Positions 1 through 5,456 of a stretch of DNA of 14,954 bases are shown piece after piece. Position numbers and translations under genes: made by a program. Below the pieces are notes generated by a model. The model searched no databases. It was not told the origin of the DNA and worked only from the letters and a program-made list of their open reading frames with translations. The stretch lies in assembly GCA_963578625.1 (NCBI GenBank), contig CAUZEO010000095.1, positions 1 to 14,954 on the forward strand, in the 5' to 3' direction. Source of the DNA: CAUZEO01 sp963578625 (GTDB taxonomy: Bacteria; Verrucomicrobiota; Kiritimatiellia; SLOV01). The number at the start of each line of letters is the position of its first letter. Position 1 is the stretch's first letter.

Positions 1-198
1 CCGCCGGATCACCCCCTGTTTGCGATGGGCAACGTGTTGGTCACCCCCCACATCGCCAGCGACGCCACGGAAGCATTCCGGGCCGTCTTCGAAGGCGCGG
101 TGGATGACATGCTGCGACTCTTCCAGGGAGAATGTCCGACCCACGTGGTGAACCCCGATGTGCTCAATCACGAGCGCTGCCGCCATCTGACGTGTTGA
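1..198 (+). CDS. D-isomer-specific 2-hydroxyacid dehydrogenase, C-terminal fragment
   Basis: The open frame enters from the left edge and ends with TGA at 196-198, leaving 65 residues. It reads 'DHPLF...NVLVTPHIAS.ATEAF', the characteristic end of the NAD-binding domain of D-2-hydroxyacid dehydrogenases (phosphoglycerate, glycerate and hydroxypyruvate type). The histidine of 'TPHIAS' (fragment residue 17) is the family's catalytic acid/base. After it comes the usual helix carrying the chain back into the substrate domain, then a short tail with no sign of an ACT domain. Such enzymes reduce a 2-keto acid to a D-2-hydroxy acid, or the reverse, in the cytoplasm. The substrate cannot be told because the substrate domain lies outside the window. 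It points the same way as the class III aminotransferase, 166 bases downstream. Confidence 0.9.
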   Translation, partial: PPDHPLFAMGNVLVTPHIASDATEAFRAVFEGAVDDMLRLFQGECPTHVVNPDVLNHERCRHLTC

Positions 199-364
199 AT
201 CACTCAATATTAGAATTAGCCAAAAAGAGGCTCAAAAGAACAAAAAATACGAATTTTGAACAGAAGGAAACGAATAGAAAGACCTTGTTGTACATTCGTT
301 TGGTTGCGGCTTAGCTGCGGTGGGTATTTCGTGGTTCAAGCATCCTGATTCGCATGGAGGCGGC
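199..364. repeat. Intergenic spacer with two dispersed-repeat segments
   Basis: This AT-richer spacer separates the dehydrogenase fragment from the aminotransferase. Bases 251-281 (core AACAGAAGGAAACGAA) are matched, in inverted orientation, by 2121-2150. Bases 296-339 ('TTGGTTGCGGC ... GGTATTTCGTGGTTCAA') are matched in direct orientation by 2154-2201. The second segment runs into the open frame of the aminotransferase and adds 15 spurious codons. No promoter or RNA was recognised here. Confidence 0.65.
356..360 (+). promoter_or_regulatory. Ribosome binding site deciding the aminotransferase start
   Basis: GGAGG lies 4 bases before the ATG at 365. The longer open frame beginning at 320 has no such site, and its first codons are the dispersed repeat ending near 339. 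Confidence 0.65.
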
Positions 365-1711
365 ATGAATTCGGACATTCGACATCTTATACTCGACCTG
401 CGGCAGATGAAAACGTTCTGCGAGAAGCCGTTGATCATCGATCGTGGAGAAGGCGTCCATGTCTACGATGTCGACGGCAAACGCTATGTCGATGGAATCG
501 GCGGGATTTTTGTGGTCAGTATCGGGCATGGCAACCGGCATGTGATCGATGCCGTGCGCAAGCAGCATGAACGCATCGCCTTTGTGGCGCCGCTGCACGG
601 CGTATCCGAGACCTCTGTGCGCTATGCGAAGAAGCTGACGGAAATTACGCCCGACGGCATGAACACCATCAAATTGATGTGCGGCGGCTCGGAAGCCACC
701 GAATCGGCCATCAAGTTCTCACGCCAGTATCACCGGCAAACCGGAAATCACTACAAGTACAAAATCATCAGCAACTACACCGGGTACCACGGCGCGACCA
801 TGGGGGCCATGTCGGCGTCCGGGCTGGGCGGATCCCGCAAGTCGAAATTCGGCCCTTTCCTGGAGGGGTTCATTCATCTACCGCCGCCGAGATCAGAGAC
901 CCAGGCCGGTGGCCAGACCTGGGACGATCTCCGCACCGCTTCGCTTCTGGGGGAGGTGATCCGGTTGGAAGGGCCGGAATCGATCGCGGCCTACATCCTG
1001 GAGCCGATCAGCAACACCGGCGGCATCCTGTCACCAAGCCGGGAGTTTTTCGTCCAGGTAAGGGATATCTGCGACCGGAACAACGTGCACCTGATCTACG
1101 ACGAAATCATTACCGGCATGGGCCGCACCGGCGAATGGTTTGCCGCCCAGACCTTCGGGGTGTCTCCCGACATCCTCTGCACCGGCAAAGGACTCTCCGG
1201 CGGCTACGCTCCCCTCTCCGCCATGGTCGTGCGCGACAATCTCCACCTGGAAGGATTCTGGGGTGAACCGGAAGAGGAGATTCACTTCGCGCATGGACAT
1301 ACCTACGGCGCCAATCCGGTCTCCTCCGCGGCCGGGCTGGCGGTCATTGAGGTGGTGGAACAGGAGCAGCTCATTGCCCGCGGACGAGAGACCGGGGAGC
1401 ACATCCGCCGTCGTCTGGGGGCCGAAGTGGCGGAGTTGGGAATCCTGGGCGAAATTCGCGGACGCGGCGCGTTGACCGGCGTGGCATTCGTCGATGACAT
1501 GGATTCCATGATACGATTTCCCGATGAAAGGCAGTTCGGCAAGAAGGTTGAAGCCCGCCTGCTTGAGGAAGGTCTAATCCTCCGTTGCGACCCCCACTGG
1601 ATCGCCTTCGCGCCGCCGCTGTGCATGACCACGACGGAAGCGGATGAGATGGTGGATGTGTTTGTGGAGTGTGTGAAGGCGGAACTGGAGGCGGAGGCAG
1701 GAAAAAGATAG
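365..1711 (+). CDS. Class III PLP-dependent aminotransferase (omega-aminotransferase type)
   Basis: The 448-residue product has normal length for class III (fold type I) aminotransferases, which move an amino group between an omega-amino compound and a keto acid using PLP in the cytoplasm. Visible landmarks, in order, are 'GVHVYDVDGKRYVDG' near the N-terminus, 'CGGSEATESA' (about 106-115) for cofactor phosphate binding, 'GYHG' (140-143) stacking on PLP, 'YDEIITGMGRTG' with Asp246 holding the pyridine nitrogen, and 'TGKGLSGGYAPLSA' with Lys275 as the Schiff-base lysine. 'HTYGANPVSSAA' and a C-terminal 'CDPHWIAFAPPLCMTTTEADE' complete the fold. It looks catalytically intact. The start at 365 is preferred because the upstream codons are a dispersed intergenic repeat and GGAGG sits just before it. 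Possible substrates include beta-alanine, taurine, GABA or an amino sugar or polyol; the sequence does not decide. It may be co-transcribed with the dehydrogenase upstream. Confidence 0.95.
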   Translation: MNSDIRHLILDLRQMKTFCEKPLIIDRGEGVHVYDVDGKRYVDGIGGIFVVSIGHGNRHVIDAVRKQHERIAFVAPLHGVSETSVRYAKKLTEITPDGMNTIKLMCGGSEATESAIKFSRQYHRQTGNHYKYKIISNYTGYHGATMGAMSASGLGGSRKSKFGPFLEGFIHLPPPRSETQAGGQTWDDLRTASLLGEVIRLEGPESIAAYILEPISNTGGILSPSREFFVQVRDICDRNNVHLIYDEIITGMGRTGEWFAAQTFGVSPDILCTGKGLSGGYAPLSAMVVRDNLHLEGFWGEPEEEIHFAHGHTYGANPVSSAAGLAVIEVVEQEQLIARGRETGEHIRRRLGAEVAELGILGEIRGRGALTGVAFVDDMDSMIRFPDERQFGKKVEARLLEEGLILRCDPHWIAFAPPLCMTTTEADEMVDVFVECVKAELEAEAGKR

Positions 1712-1791
1712 CGATTGGGGATTGGAGATTAGGATTAGGATTCGAACATTGAAGTAAGAGATGGAAATTGCCCGCATTGGGGTTCAGGAAT

Positions 1792-1856
1792 TTCGAATAT
1801 CGAATGCTCAATGTCGAATTCCGAAGGCGAAGACTCACTTCCTATCGATATTCGAA
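1792..1856. repeat. Dispersed repeat copy A with 12-base inverted ends
   Basis: TTCGAATATCGA (1792-1803) is exactly complementary to TCGATATTCGAA (1845-1856), so the 65-base unit can fold into a hairpin. Within it, 1793-1829 matches 5352-5388 at 30 of 37 positions. The unit is rich in GAATATCGAAT-type text, which on any strand translates to strings like 'NFEFRISN'. I recognise such strings as a frequent false-protein signature in genomes of the PVC type. Confidence 0.75.
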
Positions 1857-2120
1857 TTTGAAGATCTGGAGTACAACAGAAAGCAGAAGAAATACGGAAC
1901 CACAAAATCCGGGGGTCGGCCTTGCTATCCGTGGGCATTCACTGCGGAACCTCGGTAATTCGAAAGCCATGAGCCATATCCGTCGCAGCAGTTCGGGCAA
2001 AATCTTTGCATCGTTGGGGCGAAGTCCGCAACCCCTGAACGCGGAGTGAACTCCACGCTACGTGTTTTGCTGCTCTGTCGGGTTGGTTACGGAGAGGCAT
2101 GGAGTGACCAAAATTTCTCT

Positions 2121-2201
2121 CCGTTTTCTTCGTTCCCTTCTGTTAAAAATCCGTTGGTTTGCGGCTTTACGGCTTTACGGCTTTGAGTATTTCGTGGTTC
2201 A
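2121..2201. repeat. Second copies of the upstream-spacer repeats, plus an 8-base tandem
   Basis: Bases 2121-2150 are the inverse of 251-281 (shared core AACAGAAGG.AACGAA). Bases 2154-2201 match 296-339 directly. Between them, GGCTTTAC is repeated twice with a third partial unit (2163-2184), an expansion absent from the first copy. Confidence 0.65.
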
Positions 2202-2210
2202 AAAATCTGA

Positions 2211-3161
2211 CTACGATATCAGACCTTCATCGAAACACCATTTCAGCGCTTGCTCGAGGCCTTGCTCGGTTGAGTATTGTGGCGCGTACCCCAGTTCGCG
2301 CTCCGCTTTGCCTACATCGAAGCACATGTGCTCGACGAGAAAACGCATGCCGCCGACATCCACATCGCCGGTTCTCCGTTCCGCGATCGCGTCGATGGGC
2401 AATACTTCCACTTCCGATTTGCTGTCGAGGATCTCTTTGGCTGCCTGGAAGTAAGTGGCCAGGGTCACGGCGCGCCTGCAGGAGATAATGTAGATTTCAC
2501 CGTTGATTTCCGGACCTTTTGACGCGCCGAGCACGAATGCGGTGGCGAGGTCGTCGTTGCAGCCGGATTGCAGGAGAACCTGGTCGGTTTCGGGAATTTC
2601 CACCGTCTTTCCCTCCCGCATAAGCTCCCAGTACTTGATGTTCCGGCCGCCCCACAACTCGAGGGGAATCCGGTGCCGGCCGATGATATTGGTAGGGCGA
2701 AAAATCGTTACCGGAAATCCGTGCTCCCTGCACAAGTCGAGGGCATAGCTGTCGCGCTGGCTCTGCCAGTAAAAATTGATTCCCGTTTCCTCCCTCCAGG
2801 GATTGGATTCGTCGGCCGGGCAGCAGAGGAGTGGAGCGTAGGTTCCCGTGGAACTGATGATAAAGTAGTGCTCAATGCGGCCGTTGAGATGCTCGAAGAC
2901 AAGTTTGACATGATCTGTTTGCGGAACCGCATCCACCACTACGTCGAATTCACGGCCGGCCAGCAGGGAAGTGAATGTTTCGGGGTCTCCCTTGTCTCCC
3001 TGCAAGCGCTCCACGCCATCCAGGTCCACATGCGGGGCCTCATTCGTATTGCGACTGACGCCGGTTACGTTGTGCCCGGCATCGGCGCACCCTTTCGCGA
3101 TCCTGCCGCCGCACTCTCCGGTGGTCCCGAGTACCAATACCCGTTTCGGTTGGAAAGGCAC
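2211..3161 (-). CDS. NAD(P)-dependent epimerase/dehydratase-like SDR with altered active site
   Basis: The 316-residue product belongs to the extended or atypical short-chain dehydrogenase family. Its N-terminal beta strand and glycine loop are 'VLVLGTTGECGG' (about 8-19), a variant of TGxxGxxG. A 'DVVVDAV' strand (73-79), 'FIISSTGTYAP' (100-110, the Ser/Thr strand) and 'VTIFRPTNIIGRH' (151-163) follow in the usual order. The position of the catalytic YxxxK reads Y131-W-Q-S-Q135, so the lysine is replaced by glutamine. The C-terminal half, with 'LGYAPQYSTEQGLEQALKW', is typical of sugar-nucleotide epimerase-like proteins. It may be a non-classical reductase, an isomerase or a binding protein; the substrate is unknown. 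The GTG start at 3161 is the only one available because an in-frame TAA lies 9 bases upstream. It follows the membrane-protein gene by 33 bases and is probably co-transcribed with it. Confidence 0.9.
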   Translation of the reverse strand: MPFQPKRVLVLGTTGECGGRIAKGCADAGHNVTGVSRNTNEAPHVDLDGVERLQGDKGDPETFTSLLAGREFDVVVDAVPQTDHVKLVFEHLNGRIEHYFIISSTGTYAPLLCCPADESNPWREETGINFYWQSQRDSYALDLCREHGFPVTIFRPTNIIGRHRIPLELWGGRNIKYWELMREGKTVEIPETDQVLLQSGCNDDLATAFVLGASKGPEINGEIYIISCRRAVTLATYFQAAKEILDSKSEVEVLPIDAIAERRTGDVDVGGMRFLVEHMCFDVGKAERELGYAPQYSTEQGLEQALKWCFDEGLIS

Positions 3162-3194
3162 AATCGATTCTTAATCAGGAAAAGGGCCGGCAGA

Positions 3195-3908
3195 CTACAG
3201 ATCTTCCACCGTCATAAGAACGTACCGCATGGCCAGTACCTCTTCATCGGACATGCCCCTCTTCGGCTTCGCCTCCCAGTCACCGCCCTGGCGAACAAAG
3301 ATGCCGCCTTCGATCATGCCGTCTTCAATGAACAGCTTCCCCTCGTAGTCCGAAACCGACTCCAGCACATAGAGCGGAGCCCTGTCGCTCTCGACATCCA
3401 TGGCGAGCGGGGGAACTCCAACGCACGAGATCACGGCAGTGGCGTCCTGCCGTTCTTCGAGGAGTTCGAAAAACCTTTGGTGGGAAATGGGGGGGCCGGC
3501 CGCCACCATGCTCATACTCTCGATGCCTTCCGGTTGGATGATGAATTCCTCCAGGACCATCGCGGTGTTTTTGAAGGCGTCGCGAAGACCCCCCAGTTGT
3601 GCATCCTGGGACGCGGAATACGTTTCGCCGGGCGCCGCCAGAGTTCCATCCATGATCACCACCACGGTTCCGCCATCGGGGTATACGGCGACAAGGCGCT
3701 GTCCCAGGAGCTTTCCCGCCACTTCGTGAAAGCCGGGGATGACGACCGGGCCGCCTGGCCCGAAGCTTCGGATTATCTGGGGAATCAGGACGATTGCCAA
3801 CAGGCCCACGAGAACGTAGATCCCGATAGTGGCCTGTTTCGGAGCGTGACTGCGACAGGCCATGAGCCCAATCAGCGCACCCAGGATAAGAATCAGCAGT
3901 ATTGTCAT
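3195..3908 (-). CDS. Membrane-anchored protein of unknown function
   Basis: I do not recognise the family. The 237-residue product begins with a hydrophobic segment (residues 2-17, 'TILLILILGALIGLMA') and has a second one (about 28-46, 'IGIYVLVGLLAIVLIPQII') separated by the short polar stretch 'CRSHAPKQAT'. This suggests two membrane helices in a hairpin, or a lipoprotein-like end ('LMAC' at 15-18) followed by one helix. The remaining 190 or so residues are soluble, mixed alpha/beta in look and acidic. Features include 'YPDGGTVVVIMDGTLAAPGETY' (76-97), a region around 150-166 with 'FFELLEERQDATAVISC', and 'GMSDEEVLAMRYVLMTVEDL' at the end. The start is well supported by GAGAGGGG 4 bases upstream. 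The gene is the first of a likely two-gene minus-strand operon with the SDR. Confidence 0.75.
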   Translation of the reverse strand: MTILLILILGALIGLMACRSHAPKQATIGIYVLVGLLAIVLIPQIIRSFGPGGPVVIPGFHEVAGKLLGQRLVAVYPDGGTVVVIMDGTLAAPGETYSASQDAQLGGLRDAFKNTAMVLEEFIIQPEGIESMSMVAAGPPISHQRFFELLEERQDATAVISCVGVPPLAMDVESDRAPLYVLESVSDYEGKLFIEDGMIEGGIFVRQGGDWEAKPKRGMSDEEVLAMRYVLMTVEDL

Positions 3909-3912
3909 GAAA

Positions 3913-3920
3913 CCCCTCTC
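3913..3920 (-). promoter_or_regulatory. Ribosome binding site of the membrane-protein gene
   Basis: Read on the minus strand this is GAGAGGGG, ending 4 bases before the ATG at 3908. It is one of the strongest Shine-Dalgarno matches in the window and fixes the start. Confidence 0.6.
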
Positions 3921-3947
3921 AAATTGATCACACTCGCATCCTCAGCG

Positions 3948-3977
3948 ATAGTAGGTTGCCGGGAAGGAATCGGTCAA
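3948..3977 (-). promoter_or_regulatory. Candidate promoter for the membrane-protein/SDR pair
   Basis: On the minus strand TTGACC (3977-3972) is followed after 18 bases by TACTAT (3953-3948), resembling sigma-70 -35 and -10 boxes. It would give a leader of roughly 30-35 bases before the ATG at 3908. This is pattern matching only; the promoter consensus of this organism is unknown. Confidence 0.35.
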
Positions 3978-4049
3978 CAGGAAACAGTGCCGGCGGGATC
4001 TCCAAAAAGCGGTGTTCTGAGCCTGCGGCGGCTCCCGGCAACTACATCG

Positions 4050-4078
4050 TTGGGACGGAACGGGGTTGGATTTACTAT
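4050..4078 (+). promoter_or_regulatory. Candidate promoter for the PhyH-family gene
   Basis: TTGGGA (4050-4055), a 17-base spacer and TACTAT (4073-4078) lie 38 bases before the ATG at 4117. The -10 hexamer is the same as in the candidate promoter facing the other way. The match to consensus is only moderate. Confidence 0.3.
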
Positions 4079-4116
4079 AGAGTCTGTTACTTTCCAATAA
4101 AGATAGGACCCGCACA

Positions 4117-4974
4117 ATGACCGGCCAATCCCAATCCAACGACGCCTCCGCACTGACCGCCTCCCAGCGGTATCATCTCGAGGTCTACGGTTATGTCGTG
4201 TTGGAGCACACGCTGGACAACGATCTGACCACGCGGCTTCGAGACGCCTTGCTTGGACTGAAGCAGGAATTCCTCGCGCAACCCGATCTGGATTCGGCGT
4301 GCGTGCGCCGGTGCAGGCTGCACAAGGGCGGCCACCCGCACCATTTGCATTTCAGCCACATCCTGGAAAGTGCCCCGGCATTCCTGGAGTATCTCAGTCA
4401 CCCCGGCATCGTTCCTCTTGCGGAGGAACTCGTAGGAGGATCTGTTCGGCTGGAGGAGTCCGAAGCGATCGTCAATTCACGGGATCCCGCCGAGCCTCCG
4501 CAGGATCCACCGTTCTACGGCTTCCATCGGGGAACAGAACATGGCGTGGGAACCTACGAGGAGAACGGGTTGCTCCACAGCAACTTCGTCAAGGTCTTGA
4601 CGAATCTCACCGACCTCGGTCCCGATGACGGCGGAACGACGGTCATCGCGGGCAGTCACAAGTTGAAGCTGCCCGCAGAAGAAATGATTGCGGCCGCCTA
4701 TGAAAACCCCGCGCTCATTCACCAGGTCGAGGCGCCGGCGGGATCGTCGCTGCTTTTCGCCGAGTCTCTCATTCATGCTTCGGGCATCCTCCGCAGCGAC
4801 CGGGAACGCTGCATCATCATCGGCGGCTACACCCCGCCCATGTTCAAGGTCTGGCCTGGACAGGAACCGAGCGACGAGTTCGTGGCTTCGCTGCCCGAGG
4901 AGGTGCGCCCCCTGATCAGCGGCAGCGAGTCATGGAACTGGCGGCGGAAATGCCGGTCGGATTTGAAAGGGTGA
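4117..4974 (+). CDS. Phytanoyl-CoA dioxygenase (PhyH)-family protein
   Basis: The 285-residue product matches bacterial PhyH-like Fe(II)/2-oxoglutarate oxygenases in length and order of motifs. It has an N-terminal 'YHLEVYGYVVLEHTLD' (19-34, the usual 'xxGyvvl' entry strand), 'VKVLTNLTDLGPDDGGTTVIAGSHK' (158-182, the strongest family signature) and a distal 'FAESLIHASGILRSDRERC' (214-232). His220 is the likely distal iron ligand and Arg231 the likely 2-oxoglutarate anchor. The proximal HxD motif is not canonical: the matching place reads 'FHRGTEHG' (136-143), with Gly where Asp is expected. The protein may use Glu141 or another ligand, or may not be a standard oxygenase. It lacks a signal peptide and is probably cytoplasmic. 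AGGA 11 bases upstream supports the start at 4117. It diverges from the membrane-protein/SDR pair. Confidence 0.9.
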   Translation: MTGQSQSNDASALTASQRYHLEVYGYVVLEHTLDNDLTTRLRDALLGLKQEFLAQPDLDSACVRRCRLHKGGHPHHLHFSHILESAPAFLEYLSHPGIVPLAEELVGGSVRLEESEAIVNSRDPAEPPQDPPFYGFHRGTEHGVGTYEENGLLHSNFVKVLTNLTDLGPDDGGTTVIAGSHKLKLPAEEMIAAAYENPALIHQVEAPAGSSLLFAESLIHASGILRSDRERCIIIGGYTPPMFKVWPGQEPSDEFVASLPEEVRPLISGSESWNWRRKCRSDLKG

Positions 4975-4993
4975 TTTCGGGATTGGGGCTCGA

Positions 4994-5230
4994 TTGGAGC
5001 AGGCGGGCTTGCCGATCAGTATGACCGAAGAAGACCATTGCGCTCAGAATGCTATGGCGGAGCGTATAAATGGGATCCTCAAGCAGGAATACTTTCTGAA
5101 TCACGAGTTCAGGACGGTGACGCAGGCCCGCAGGGCTGTCGATGCGGCCGTGCATTTGTACAATACGCGCAGACCGCATCGATCCCTTAAGCTTCGCACT
5201 CCCGAGCAGGCACATGGGGTGGCCGCGTGA
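4994..5230 (+). pseudogene. IS3-family transposase (OrfB, integrase core) remnant
   Basis: Only the last 78 codons of an IS3-type OrfB remain: 'ISMTEEDHCAQNAMAERINGIL' (8-29), 'KQEY', then 'AVDAAVHLYNTRRPHRSL' and 'RTPEQAH'. Glu23 in 'NAMAER' is the last residue of the DDE triad. The two catalytic Asp residues and the whole OrfA are absent. The homology starts abruptly about 20 bases after the stop codon of the PhyH gene, so the 5' part was deleted. No terminal inverted repeat or target duplication was found on the right side. The frame is otherwise open to a normal TGA stop. It is a dead element marking past insertion or rearrangement. Confidence 0.88.
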
Positions 5231-5352
5231 GGGAAACCCCCGAGGGCATCGTATAGGTCGAGCCTAACAAATCGATGGTGCGCGATCCTGGAGCGTCGTA
5301 TCTGAGCCGGCAATCACCCGGAAGCGTCAAATCGCTGATTTTTGAAAAATGT

Positions 5353-5423
5353 CGAATATCAAATTTTTAATGTCCAATTTCGAAGGTGGGATTGGACATT
5401 CGACATTGAGAATTCAATATTCG
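5353..5423. repeat. Dispersed repeat copy B with nested inverted repeats
   Basis: Two nested inverted pairs are exact: CGAATAT/ATATTCG (5353-5359 and 5417-5423) and AATGTCCAAT/ATTGGACATT (5369-5378 and 5391-5400), with a 12-base central loop. Bases 5352-5388 match 1793-1829 at 30 of 37 positions. The unit ends 33 bases before the start codon of the FG-GAP gene and extends its open frame with spurious codons. Confidence 0.75.
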
Positions 5424-5456
5424 TGTCTCGTTGATTTGTGCTATGTTTTGACCACC

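Larger units (their letters stand above)
1712..2210. repeat. Gene-free spacer with dispersed repeats
   Basis: I see no supported gene in these 499 bases, which lie between the converging aminotransferase and SDR genes. They hold, in order: a GATTGGG/GATTAGG short-tandem stretch at 1713-1742, starting 1 base after the stop codon; the first copy of a 37-base repeat at 1793-1829 inside a larger inverted repeat; a unique stretch (about 1900-2085); an 8-base inverted pair ACGGAGAG/CTCTCCGT (2089-2096 and 2117-2124) followed by TTTTCTT; the second copy of the AACAGAAGG...-type repeat in inverted orientation (2121-2150); a GGCTTTAC tandem (2163-2184); and the 'GTATTTCGTGGTTCAA' repeat (2186-2201). 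Small open frames here translate to repeat-derived text and are not called. Confidence 0.7.

Noticed and set aside
1761..2049. Small plus-strand open frames of 65 and 93 codons
   Set aside because: They are translations of the dispersed GAATATCGAAT-type repeat and adjacent spacer, with no ribosome site or domain.
2062..2488. Plus-strand open frames of 130 and 109 codons at the end of the SDR gene
   Set aside because: They run from spacer repeats into the antisense of the SDR C-terminus; the composition fits a shadow.
2568..4100. A 510-codon open frame on the plus strand
   Set aside because: It lies antisense to both the SDR and the membrane-protein gene. Those two have family motifs, a good ribosome site and proper spacing, while the plus frame shows no recognisable domain and is Arg/His/Gly-rich shadow sequence.
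5327..5345. Possible terminator hairpin AAATC-GCT-GATTT followed by T and A bases
   Set aside because: The stem is only 5 A/T-rich pairs, there is no GC stem, and no intact gene ends just before it.
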